NCBI RefSeq assembly: GCF_017814435.1
Contig: NZ_JAGJCB010000014.1
Location: 1-64,000, forward strand
Length of the DNA stretch: 64,000 bases
Direction: 5' to 3'
Source of the DNA: Mariniflexile gromovii
GTDB taxonomy: Bacteria; Bacteroidota; Bacteroidia; Flavobacteriales; Flavobacteriaceae
Translations under genes and position numbers: made by a program
Shown: positions 49,891 to 58,271 of the stretch, one piece after another
Position numbering within the stretch: the stretch's first letter is position 1
Layout: each line of letters begins with the position of its first letter
Notes under the pieces: model-generated
The model's input: only the letters and a program-made list of their open reading frames with translations
Database searches by the model: none
What the model was told of the DNA's origin: nothing

Positions 49891-51072
49891 TTGAACATCC
49901 ATATTTTAAATACTGAAATACAGGAATTTATATCTAAAAATTTAAATGCTGATATTGCTTCTTTATTATTAAAAGGAACTAACTTCCCCAATGTTGATAC
50001 CAAAGCAATTATTGAGCAAATTGAAGCGAAAAAACGTAGCAAAAAGAAACTACCAACTTGGTTTGAAGGCAAAAACATCTATTATCCTAATAAATTAAAT
50101 ATTGAACAGACCTCATCTGAAACTACTGCTCAATACAAAGCAAGCTTAATTACTGGCGAATCCATCATCGATTTAACAGGTGGCTTTGGAGTAGATTGTT
50201 ACCACTTTTCAAAAGTTTTTAAAACGGTGGAACACTGCGAAATTAACCAAGAACTTTCTAAAATAGTTGCACACAATTACAAGCAATTACATGTTCAAAA
50301 TATAAAAACACATGCGGTTGATGGTATGGTGTTTTTAAAAGGCAGCACAAAATCATTCGATTGGATATATATAGACCCTTCAAGAAGGCACGATAGCAAA
50401 GGTAAAGTGTTCTTTTTAAACGATTGTTTACCAAACGTTCCGGAACATTTGGATTTGCTTTTAAAACGTTCAAAAAACATCTTAATTAAAACATCGCCAT
50501 TGCTAGATTTTACGGTGGGTATTAATGAATTAAAACACGTAAAAACAATACATGTGGTGGCAGTAAACAATGAAGTAAAAGAATTGCTTTGGGTTTTGGA
50601 AGATGGGTTTAAAGGAGAAATCTCCATTAAAACCATCAATTTCAAAAAAGATAACCATGAAGTTTTTAATTTTTCTTTGGGAAATGAAAAAACAGCTACG
50701 GCAAAATACAGTGAGCCACTTACCTATTTATACGAACCCAACAGTGCTATTTTAAAAGCAGGTGGGTTTGATTCCATTTCTACTCAACTAAATGTTTTTA
50801 AGCTTCACAAACACTCACATTTATATACGAGTGCTGTTTTAATAGATTTCCCCGGAAGGTGTTTTAAAATTGAAAATTGCCTGCTTTACAACAAAAAAGC
50901 TTTAAAAAAACTGGGTATAAGCAAAGCCAATATTACGACACGCAACTTTACTGAAACAGTGGAACAACTGCGTAAAAAGTTCAATATTAAAGATGGTGGC
51001 GATAGCTATTTATTTTTTACTACTGATATGGAGGATAATAATTTGGTGTTACTAACTAAAAAAGCAAATTAA
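49891..51072 (+). CDS. SAM-dependent methyltransferase, THUMP-like family
   Basis: 393 aa, starting at TTG 49891 (no ATG nearby). IIDLTGGFGVDCYHFS is the SAM-binding motif I, IDPSRRHDSKG is the motif IV with Pro-Ser-Arg-Arg, and a C-terminal domain follows (ILKAGGFDSIST, RCFKIENCLLYNKKALKKLG). Resembles class I methyltransferases of the THUMP-like type, likely acting on RNA. The target is unknown. It ends in a 4-bp overlap with the convergent gene downstream. Confidence 0.7.
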   Translation: MNIHILNTEIQEFISKNLNADIASLLLKGTNFPNVDTKAIIEQIEAKKRSKKKLPTWFEGKNIYYPNKLNIEQTSSETTAQYKASLITGESIIDLTGGFGVDCYHFSKVFKTVEHCEINQELSKIVAHNYKQLHVQNIKTHAVDGMVFLKGSTKSFDWIYIDPSRRHDSKGKVFFLNDCLPNVPEHLDLLLKRSKNILIKTSPLLDFTVGINELKHVKTIHVVAVNNEVKELLWVLEDGFKGEISIKTINFKKDNHEVFNFSLGNEKTATAKYSEPLTYLYEPNSAILKAGGFDSISTQLNVFKLHKHSHLYTSAVLIDFPGRCFKIENCLLYNKKALKKLGISKANITTRNFTETVEQLRKKFNIKDGGDSYLFFTTDMEDNNLVLLTKKAN

Positions 51073-54014
51073 TTATCTATACAATCCAATTTATCTATAA
51101 AAATAGTCTTGTAGTCAATAGTTGTGATTGTAGCAGACCCTTTCGTTCCTTTTAAAAATATTGATTTTATTGGTGCTTTTTTCAAACTATTGATGTGAGA
51201 TTTATTCAGAACACCTTTGAAACCAAAGTCTCCACAATCTATATCCCAAGTATGGTAAAAAGTGATGGTTTGATTGTTATCAAGTGTTACTTTCACATAG
51301 GACCTATTACTTGGCAGGTAACTTGAACAACCCAAATCTTCCTTTAAATTAAAAAAAATGTTAACACTTTTTCCTCTTTTAAACAACTCAACGGTTAACT
51401 TGTCATTAATATGATAAGGATCTGTTCTAACAATTTTAATTCTTTCAAAGTCATCATATTCATTCATTGCATAATGACATGTGTTTCTTTCAATAAGTTC
51501 TAATTCCTTAGCTTCATTGTTTTCATCTGTATTTTGCTCAACAACAACTTCTTTAATTGCTGATTTTTCCTTGACGTCTTCAGCCTGAGCTAGAGCTTGC
51601 TGCTTTAATATTTCAATACGTTCAGATTCCATTTTTCTTGCAGCTACTTCTTGGGCTTCTAATTTTATCTTTTCAATACGTTCAGCTGTTAACTTTCTTT
51701 CAGCTGCTTCTAGGGCTTCTTGCATACGTTTTTCTTCTTCTAACTTAACTTTGGCAATAGCTTCCTGTTTCTCTTTTTCAATACGTTCTGCTTCCAACTT
51801 TCTTGCGGCAGCTTCTTGGACTTCTTGGATACGCTTCTCCTCTTCTCTTACTTTTATAATTGAATCCTGTTTTGCTTTTTCCATACGCTCAGTCTCCAAT
51901 TTCCTTGCTGCGGCTTCTTGGGCTTCTTGGATGCGCTTTTCTTCTTCTCTTACTTTCGAAATAGAATCCTGTTTTGCCTTTTCGATACGTTCAGCTTCTA
52001 ACATTTTAACAGCTGCTTCATGAGCTTCCTGCTTTATCTTTTCAATACGTTCTGCTGCCAACTTTCTTGCTTCAGCTTCTTGAGCTTCCTGTTTTGCCCT
52101 TTCGATACGTTCAGCCTCCAACTTTCTTGCGGCAGCTTCTTGAGCTTCTTGGATGCGTTTCTCCTCCTCAGCTTTGGCTTTGGCAATAGCTTCCTGTTTC
52201 TCTTTTTCTATACGTACTGCTTCCAATTTTCTTGTGGCAGCTTCTTGAGCTTCCTGTATCCGCTTTTCTTCCTCTGCTTTAGCTTTGGCAATAGCTTCCT
52301 GTTTCTCTTTTTCGATACGTTCTGCTTCCAACCTTCTTGCGGCAGCTTCTTGGGCTTCTTGGATGCGTTTCTCTTCCTCTGCTTTAGCTTTGGCAATAGC
52401 TTCTTGTTTCTCTTTTTCTATACGTTCTGCTTCCAACCTTCTTGCGGCAGCTTCTTGGGCTTCTTGGATGCGTTTCTCTTCCTCAGCCTTAGCTTTGGCA
52501 ATAGCTTCCTGTTTCTCTTTTTCTATACGCTCTGCTTCCAACTTTCTTGCAGCGGCTTCTTGGGCTTCTTTTATGCGCTTCTCTTCCTCTGCTTTAGCTT
52601 TGGCAATAGCTTCCTGTTTCTCCTTTTCAATACGTTCAGCCTCTAATTTCCTTGCAGCTTCTTCTTTAGCTTCTTGGATGCGTTTTTCTTCTTCTCTTAC
52701 TTTCGAAATAGAATCCTGTTTTGCCTTTTCGATACGTTCAGCCTCTAATTTCCTTACGGCGGCTTCTTGGGCTTCTTGGATGCGTTTCTCTTCCTCAGCC
52801 TTAGCTTTGGCAATAGCTTCCTGTTTCTCTTTTTCTATACGCTCTGCTTCCAATTTCCTTGCGGCGGCTTCTTGGGCTTCACGTATACGTTTTTCTTCCT
52901 CAGCTTTAGCTTTCGCAATAGCTTCCTGTTTCTCTTCTTCGATACGTTCTGCTTCCAATTTTCTTGCTTCAGCTTCTTGGGCAATTTTTTGTACCTCTGC
53001 TTTTCGTTTTGTTTCTTCTGCTATAATCCGAAGTCTTTCGCTATCCTGAAAATTGTAATATAAATCCATGATGGCTTCACTCAAATTCAAATATTGAGAA
53101 TCTACAAAACCAACAAAACCATTATACTTCACTTTATATATTTCTTTGCCAAAATAACCAAGCACCGTACAAGCATCGCCTTCTTTAAAATCTGTTAAAG
53201 CGCCTGATGTCTTATCTAAATTTTTATGCAGTGTTCCGTTTAGTGAAAAATCACTCGCTATGTTTACTTCTGGTGCTTCTGTTACCTGTTTTATTTCTTC
53301 TGCCTTTGCTTTTTCAATAGCTTCCTGATTTGCATTTTCAATACGCTCTGCCTCCAACTTTCTTGTTACTGCCTCTTGAGCTTCTTGTATGCGCTTATCT
53401 TCCTCCGCTTTAGCTTTGGCAATGGCTTCCTGTTTTTCCTTTTCAATCCGCTCTGTTTCCAATTTTCTTGCAGCAGCTTCTTGGGATTCTTGGAGGCGTT
53501 TTTCTTCTTCTCTTACTTTTAAAATGGAATCCTGTTTTACTTTCTCTATGGCTGCTTTTTGAGTATTCACAATAGAATCCAACCTATTTTTCTCAATAAG
53601 TTCTAAAGCTTTTTGTTTTTCGAATTCCAGTAATTTTAATTGTTCTTTGTCCGCTTCAACTTCTTGAACAATTTCCTGTACCGCTGCTTTTCGTTTTGTT
53701 TCTTCAGCAATAATCCGAAGTCTTTCGCTTTCTTGAAAATCGTAATATAAATCCATGATGGCTTCATTCAAATTCAAATATTGAGAATCTACAAAACCAA
53801 CAAAACCATTATACTTCACTTTATAAATTTCTTTGCCACAATAACCAAGCACCTTGCAAGCATCACCCTCTTTAAAATCTGTTAAAGCGTCTGATGTTTT
53901 ATCTAAATTTTTGCGTAGTGTTCCGTCTTGTGAAAAGTCACTAGCTATGTTTGCTTCTTGAGAAGAAACCGTAATTGATAAACTTAAAAAAATTAAGATT
54001 ATATACTTGACCAT
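51069..54014 (-). CDS. Exported SH3-like and coiled-coil repeat protein
   Basis: 981 aa. N-terminal signal MVKYIILIFLSLSITVSSQ. Two near-identical modules (about residues 20-118 and 254-350) contain an SH3-like fold (EGDACKVLGYCGKEIYKVKYNGFVGFVDSQYLNL) and FQESERLRIIAEETKRKA. A roughly 33-residue coiled-coil unit RKLEAERIEKEKQEAIAKA is repeated about a dozen times (about 150-250 and 350-830) and its sequence makes a long Ala/Glu/Lys/Arg helix. The C-terminal about 130 residues are a separate beta-rich domain. Likely a periplasmic or wall-linked spacer; function unknown. Confidence 0.75.
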   Translation of the reverse strand: MVKYIILIFLSLSITVSSQEANIASDFSQDGTLRKNLDKTSDALTDFKEGDACKVLGYCGKEIYKVKYNGFVGFVDSQYLNLNEAIMDLYYDFQESERLRIIAEETKRKAAVQEIVQEVEADKEQLKLLEFEKQKALELIEKNRLDSIVNTQKAAIEKVKQDSILKVREEEKRLQESQEAAARKLETERIEKEKQEAIAKAKAEEDKRIQEAQEAVTRKLEAERIENANQEAIEKAKAEEIKQVTEAPEVNIASDFSLNGTLHKNLDKTSGALTDFKEGDACTVLGYFGKEIYKVKYNGFVGFVDSQYLNLSEAIMDLYYNFQDSERLRIIAEETKRKAEVQKIAQEAEARKLEAERIEEEKQEAIAKAKAEEEKRIREAQEAAARKLEAERIEKEKQEAIAKAKAEEEKRIQEAQEAAVRKLEAERIEKAKQDSISKVREEEKRIQEAKEEAARKLEAERIEKEKQEAIAKAKAEEEKRIKEAQEAAARKLEAERIEKEKQEAIAKAKAEEEKRIQEAQEAAARRLEAERIEKEKQEAIAKAKAEEEKRIQEAQEAAARRLEAERIEKEKQEAIAKAKAEEEKRIQEAQEAATRKLEAVRIEKEKQEAIAKAKAEEEKRIQEAQEAAARKLEAERIERAKQEAQEAEARKLAAERIEKIKQEAHEAAVKMLEAERIEKAKQDSISKVREEEKRIQEAQEAAARKLETERMEKAKQDSIIKVREEEKRIQEVQEAAARKLEAERIEKEKQEAIAKVKLEEEKRMQEALEAAERKLTAERIEKIKLEAQEVAARKMESERIEILKQQALAQAEDVKEKSAIKEVVVEQNTDENNEAKELELIERNTCHYAMNEYDDFERIKIVRTDPYHINDKLTVELFKRGKSVNIFFNLKEDLGCSSYLPSNRSYVKVTLDNNQTITFYHTWDIDCGDFGFKGVLNKSHINSLKKAPIKSIFLKGTKGSATITTIDYKTIFIDKLDCIDN
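51650..53530. repeat. Long tandem DNA repeat array encoding coiled-coil units
   Basis: Near-identical units of about 99-102 bp encode the repeated 33-34-residue coiled coil; several neighbouring units are almost identical at the DNA level, while others differ. Copy-number change by slippage or recombination is likely. Confidence 0.8.
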
Positions 54015-54132
54015 AATTATCCTATTAAAGAATGTTTTGTTAAGGAAAGTAAGTTATACGAATCCGAAGATATGAAAACTAAAATCTATTTATAGATTAA
54101 TCACTGGTTTTATAATCACATTAAAAAAATAA

Positions 54133-54167
54133 CTACATATTTAAGTAATTATAACTTATATTTGTAG
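54133..54167. promoter_or_regulatory. Operator-like inverted repeat over the S24 gene promoter
   Basis: Arms CTACATATTTAAGT (54133-54146) and ACTTATATTTGTAG (54154-54167) are inverted copies with two mismatches in 14. The right arm overlaps the -7 element TATATTTG (54157-54164) and ends 5 bases before the ATG at 54172. Autoregulation by the S24 protein is likely. Confidence 0.65.
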
Positions 54168-54171
54168 CAAC

Positions 54172-54942
54172 ATGGAAAATATAGCAAAAAACATCAAGCA
54201 TTTAAGAAACCTTAAAAACGTCTCACAAGAGGCTCTAGCCGTTGAATTAAAAGCGACACGCTCCAGAATTGGATCTTATGAAGAAGGGCGCTCTTCCCCT
54301 ACTATTGAGTTTCTAATAAATCTATCCGATTATTTCAAAATACCTATTGATATTTTACTTCGAAAAGATTTAACTAAGGCCAAAGATTTCTCATTCATTG
54401 AGTTAAACAATCAACGTGTTTTATTTCCTATTATGGTTGATAGTGATAATGATAATTTAATTGAAGTAGTACCCGTAAAGGCATCGGCGGGTTATTTGGC
54501 AGGTTATGATGACCCTGAATATATAGAACAATTGCAAAAAATAAAATTGCCATTTTTAACAACTGGAAAACACAGGGCTTTCCCCATTAAAGGCGATTCT
54601 ATGTTACCCATGAAAGATGGCTCGTTTGTAATTGGGCGTTTTGTTGAAGATAGAAGTGACATAAAAAGTGGAAGAACTTATGTATTAGTGACCTTAAATG
54701 ATGGTATGGTTTATAAAAGAGTTATGAATAATATTGATTTTAACAACTCCTTGTTGTTAATGTCCGATAACAAAAAATATAATGATTACAGCATTTCCAT
54801 TGATGAAGTTTTGGAGCTTTGGGAATTTACCTGTAGCATCAACACCCAAGAATATAGCGAGCAAGAACTGAAGCTAAGTAGCATTATAAATATGTTTAAC
54901 GAGCTGGGTATAGAATTAAAATCTTTAGAAAAATTAATGTGA
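54172..54942 (+). CDS. XRE-type repressor with S24 peptidase domain (LexA-like)
   Basis: 256 aa. Residues 8-63 are a XRE helix-turn-helix (NVSQEALAVELKATRSRIGSYEEGRSSP). Residues 98-255 are an S24 peptidase-like domain: Ser143 in KGDSMLP and Lys182 in YKRV, with SAGYLAG at 105-111 supplying Ala-Gly bonds for LexA-type self-cleavage. The -7 element is only 8 bp before the ATG, so the mRNA may be leaderless. The stop overlaps the next gene's start. A stress or DNA-damage response role is likely. Confidence 0.8.
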   Translation: MENIAKNIKHLRNLKNVSQEALAVELKATRSRIGSYEEGRSSPTIEFLINLSDYFKIPIDILLRKDLTKAKDFSFIELNNQRVLFPIMVDSDNDNLIEVVPVKASAGYLAGYDDPEYIEQLQKIKLPFLTTGKHRAFPIKGDSMLPMKDGSFVIGRFVEDRSDIKSGRTYVLVTLNDGMVYKRVMNNIDFNNSLLLMSDNKKYNDYSISIDEVLELWEFTCSINTQEYSEQELKLSSIINMFNELGIELKSLEKLM

Positions 54943-56276
54943 TGGTTTATATAGTCATTGATGTTGAAACCACGGGAACAGGAAATAAGATAACTGAAAT
55001 ATCAATTTTTAGGTATGAAAACGATGCTTTAGTTGATGAATTTACATCGCTTGTAAATCCAAAAACCCCTATACCCGATTACATAACCGCCTTAACGGGT
55101 ATTGACGATTACATGGTAGCCAAAGCGCCTACATTTTCTGAAATTTCTGAAAGCATTTTAGCCATTACCCAAGGTGCTGTTTTTATTGCCCATAGTGTTA
55201 ATTTTGATTACAATGTAATACGAAATGAGTTTAAAGCCATTGGCATCAACTTTAACAGAAAGAAACTTTGCACGGTTAGGCTATCGCGAAAATTACTGCC
55301 CGGTTATAAATCGTATAGTTTAGGGAAATTATGCGATCAATTGGATATTCCTATAAATGGAAGACACCGTGCCAGAGGGGATGCTGAGGCAACCGTTACC
55401 TTATTTAAAATAATATTAAACCAACCCAATGCCCAAGAAGTTATTCAGTCTTTTTTCAAGAAAGAATCTAAAGAGGCGACACTGCCATCGCATTTAAACC
55501 AAGATACTTTCAACCAACTTCCAAATGCTACAGGTATTTATTATTTTAAAAATAAAAAAGGAACAATTATTTATGTTGGAAAAGCAAAAGACATAAAAAA
55601 ACGTGTGTTGAGCCATTTCTATAGCAAAACCGAAAAGGAGTTAAATTTATCGAGAGAAACTGCCGATGTTGATTTTGAACTCTCTGGTAGTGAAACCATT
55701 GCTTTACTTATGGAAGATGCCGCCATTAAGCATCATTTTCCAAAATACAATCAAGCCGCCAAACGCATCCCTAAAGCTTATGCCCTTTTTAGCTATAAAG
55801 ATAGAAAAGGTGTTTTACATATAGCATACAATGTACTAAAAGCAACCCCACAGCCTATACAAGTATTTTATAGCATTCAAGAATGTAGGCATTACTTAGA
55901 AATTCTTTGTAAACAATTTAATTTATGTCCAAAATACTGCCATTTACAAAAAGGTGTTACGCAATGCTCGCATTATGAGATTAAAACATGCCAGGGTATT
56001 TGTAAAGAAACTGAATCTATTGCATTATATAACATGCGTGTTAATCAAGCCATTGCGTATTTTAAAAACAAGTCGAAAGACGTTATTTTAAAACAACAAG
56101 GCAGGAATGCAAATGAAGAAGCTTTTATTATGATTGAAAACAGCTGCTATCGTGGTTATGGCTTTATTGATAGAGAAGAACAAATTACCACAAAGGAAGA
56201 TTTGGAACGGTATTTAATTCCGCAAAAGGATAATGTAGATATTCAACGGGTCTTACAAAAAGTATTGTTGATGTAA
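54942..56276 (+). CDS. Exonuclease (DnaQ-like) plus GIY-YIG nuclease protein
   Basis: 444 aa from the ATG at 54942. Residues 1-165 are a DEDDh 3'-5' exonuclease (IVIDVETTG with Asp7 and Glu9, HSVNFDYNVI, HRARGDAEAT). Residues 180-265 are a GIY-YIG domain (ATGIYYFKNKKGTIIYVGKAKDIKKRV), like UvrC/Cho. A Cys-rich segment (CPKYCHLQKGVTQCSHYEIKTCQGIC) follows. Probably a DNA repair nuclease related to Cho. It overlaps the S24 gene's stop by one base, so both are expressed together. Confidence 0.85.
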   Translation: MVYIVIDVETTGTGNKITEISIFRYENDALVDEFTSLVNPKTPIPDYITALTGIDDYMVAKAPTFSEISESILAITQGAVFIAHSVNFDYNVIRNEFKAIGINFNRKKLCTVRLSRKLLPGYKSYSLGKLCDQLDIPINGRHRARGDAEATVTLFKIILNQPNAQEVIQSFFKKESKEATLPSHLNQDTFNQLPNATGIYYFKNKKGTIIYVGKAKDIKKRVLSHFYSKTEKELNLSRETADVDFELSGSETIALLMEDAAIKHHFPKYNQAAKRIPKAYALFSYKDRKGVLHIAYNVLKATPQPIQVFYSIQECRHYLEILCKQFNLCPKYCHLQKGVTQCSHYEIKTCQGICKETESIALYNMRVNQAIAYFKNKSKDVILKQQGRNANEEAFIMIENSCYRGYGFIDREEQITTKEDLERYLIPQKDNVDIQRVLQKVLLM

Positions 56277-56419
56277 ATCCGTTAGAATTCTGCTTCAATT
56301 AAATTCAATTTTTTTGATTATTCATTTTTGGATAGTAACAATATCCATTTTTTCTACAATTAGAACAATAATCCCTAAAAAACAAAAAAGCTCCACTATA
56401 AACATAGTGAAGCTTTTTG

Positions 56420-56493
56420 TGAGCCCTTCAGGATTCGAACCTGAGACCGCCTCCTTAGAAGGGAGGTGCTCTATCCAGCTGAGCTAAGAGCCC
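56420..56493 (-). tRNA. tRNA-Arg (anticodon UCU)
   Basis: Cloverleaf on the minus strand: acceptor GGGCTCT with AGGGCTC (two G-U pairs), D stem GCTC/GAGC, anticodon stem CCTCC/GGAGG with loop CTTCTAA, and T arm TCAGG-TTCGAAT-CCTGA. Anticodon TCT reads AGA. CCA is not encoded. 74 nt. Confidence 0.95.
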
Positions 56494-56706
56494 TCAACAC
56501 GTTAAACAAAAACATTTTTGTTTTCCAGTGTGCAAATATAAAATTAACTATAAATCTAACAAAGATAAAATTGATATTTTTATTAGCTAATTCATTTTAT
56601 TTTATCATACGGTTAATATTCACATACATACCCACTTTAAAGATACTAAATTCTGCTTTAATTTAATTTTAAGTCAATACCTTTATGGTCCAAAATCATA
56701 CATAAA

Positions 56707-57339
56707 ATGATTAACGAATTAAAAGAAAACTACGGTTACCTGTTTGAAGATAGCCTTTTGATGGAAATTAACAGTGTTGGAACTTTTAAGGAAATACCCG
56801 AAGGGTTTCAACTAATAGATATAGGCAATTACATAAAATCGATGCCATTATTGGTTAGTGGGGCGGTGAAAATTTTGCGTGAAGATGATAAAGGCGACGA
56901 ACTGCTGCTTTATTTTATTGAACGTGGCGATACCTGCGCCATGACCCTATCCTGCTGTATGGGGCAGAAAAAAAGTGAAATTAGAGCGGTTGCTGAAACC
57001 CCCACCAAACTCATTATGATTCCTATTGAAAAAATGGGCGAATGGATGGGAAAATACAAAAGTTGGCAAAATTTCATTCTTCAAAGCTACCATGATAGAA
57101 TGACCGAACTTTTAGAAGCCATTGACACTATTGCTTTTTTAAAAATGGACGAGCGTCTTTTTAAATACCTAAAAGACAAAGCCATGGTAAACCACAACGA
57201 TGTTATTCAGGTAACACACCAAGAAATAGCTTTCGATTTACATACCTCCAGAGTTGTAATTTCACGCTTACTAAAAACTTTAGAAAATGAGGGAAAAATC
57301 AAGCTCCATAGAAACAGTATCAAAATTTTAGACATTTAG
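56707..57339 (+). CDS. Crp/Fnr-family regulator
   Basis: 210 aa with an N-terminal cyclic-nucleotide-binding-like domain (about 15-130) and a Crp-type winged helix (VTHQEIAFDLHTSRVVISRLLKTLENEGKI). Two cysteines near 82-87 (AMTLSCCMGQ) could sense a thiol or metal. Regulators of this subtype often sit beside sulfur-oxidising and TSUP genes. It is followed by two promoters carrying the palindrome GTAAC-N4-GTTAC, its likely binding site. Confidence 0.85.
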   Translation: MINELKENYGYLFEDSLLMEINSVGTFKEIPEGFQLIDIGNYIKSMPLLVSGAVKILREDDKGDELLLYFIERGDTCAMTLSCCMGQKKSEIRAVAETPTKLIMIPIEKMGEWMGKYKSWQNFILQSYHDRMTELLEAIDTIAFLKMDERLFKYLKDKAMVNHNDVIQVTHQEIAFDLHTSRVVISRLLKTLENEGKIKLHRNSIKILDI

Positions 57340-57345
57340 CAGAGT

Positions 57346-57359
57346 GTAACCTTTGTTAC
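57346..57359 (+). promoter_or_regulatory. Crp/Fnr-type site upstream of TSUP gene
   Basis: GTAACCTTTGTTAC. Its centre is 29.5 bp from the first base of the -7 element TAGTTTTG at 57382-57389. This puts the site near -41 to -43 relative to the expected transcription start, a class II activating position. Confidence 0.7.
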
Positions 57360-57381
57360 TGAACGAACCTTTTTAGTAGTC

Positions 57382-57389
57382 TAGTTTTG
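57382..57389 (+). promoter_or_regulatory. -7 element of the TSUP gene
   Basis: TAGTTTTG, matching TAnnTTTG, 17 bp before the ATG at 57407. Confidence 0.6.
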
Positions 57390-57406
57390 CATTGTAAAAC
57401 ATAACT

Positions 57407-58198
57407 ATGGCTATTATAGATTTTTTAGGTTTTTTAGGCGCATTCTTAATTGGGGTTGTTTTAGGTCTTATTGGTGGTGGAGGCTCTATACTAACAGTAC
57501 CTTTATTGGTATATCTTTTAGGTTATAATCCGGTGGTTGCTACGGCTTATTCGCTTTTTGTAGTAGGCACATCTTCCATTATTGGAGTCTTTAAAAAACA
57601 TCAAAAAAAATTGGTGGATTTTAAAACAGGCTTAGCATTTTCGTTTCCATCTTTTTTAGCCGTTTACATTACAAGGCGTTTTTTAGTCCCAAATATTCCT
57701 GATGTCATTTTCAGTTCAAACGGATTTGTAATTACAAGAGAAATTGCCATCATGGTATTTTTTGCCATCGTTATGTTTGCCGCGTCAATTTCCATGATAA
57801 AAACAAAAAAGAAATTAGCTACTGTTTTTATAAAGCAACCTTATTACAAAACATTTACGCAAGGTTTGGTAATAGGTGTTATTACGGGAATCATTGGTGC
57901 TGGCGGTGGTTTTTTATATGTACCAGCATTGGTACTTTGGGCTGGTTTATCCATGAAAAATGCTGTAGGCACATCATTAGTTATCATATCCATAAATTCC
58001 ATTATTGGGTTTTTAGGCGATTTACACAACTTAAATACCGATTGGGTCTTTCTACTAACATTTTCATTTTTAACAATTTCTGGAGTTCTGTTAGGCGACT
58101 ATGTATCAAAATACGTTTCAAACAAAAAACTAAAAAAAGGCTTTGGTTGGTTTATTTTAATCATGGCCATTTATATAATTATCAAAGAATTTTCATAA
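57407..58198 (+). CDS. TSUP/TauE-SafE permease
   Basis: 263 aa with about eight membrane helices and GGGGSILTVPLLVYLLG and GAGGGFLYVPALVLW, the paired TSUP motifs. It probably exports sulfite, thiosulfate or another sulfur anion produced by the MBL-rhodanese enzyme downstream. It is directly downstream of a Crp/Fnr-type site. Confidence 0.85.
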   Translation: MAIIDFLGFLGAFLIGVVLGLIGGGGSILTVPLLVYLLGYNPVVATAYSLFVVGTSSIIGVFKKHQKKLVDFKTGLAFSFPSFLAVYITRRFLVPNIPDVIFSSNGFVITREIAIMVFFAIVMFAASISMIKTKKKLATVFIKQPYYKTFTQGLVIGVITGIIGAGGGFLYVPALVLWAGLSMKNAVGTSLVIISINSIIGFLGDLHNLNTDWVFLLTFSFLTISGVLLGDYVSKYVSNKKLKKGFGWFILIMAIYIIIKEFS

Positions 58199-58207
58199 GT
58201 AAGAATT

Positions 58208-58221
58208 GTAACTTTTGTTAC
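58208..58221 (+). promoter_or_regulatory. Crp/Fnr-type site upstream of MBL-rhodanese gene
   Basis: GTAACTTTTGTTAC, one base different from 57346-57359. Centre-to-TATTTTTA (58244-58251) distance is again 29.5 bp. Confidence 0.7.
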
Positions 58222-58271
58222 TGTTCAAATTCGAAAAATGACCTATTTTTACAATTAATAACTATTTGATT

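Noticed and set aside
52020-53063. Long plus-strand open frames opposite the coiled-coil repeat gene
   Set aside because: They are antisense shadows of a Glu/Lys/Ala-rich repeat; translated Phe/Leu/Ser-rich repeats mirror the real gene and have no start context.
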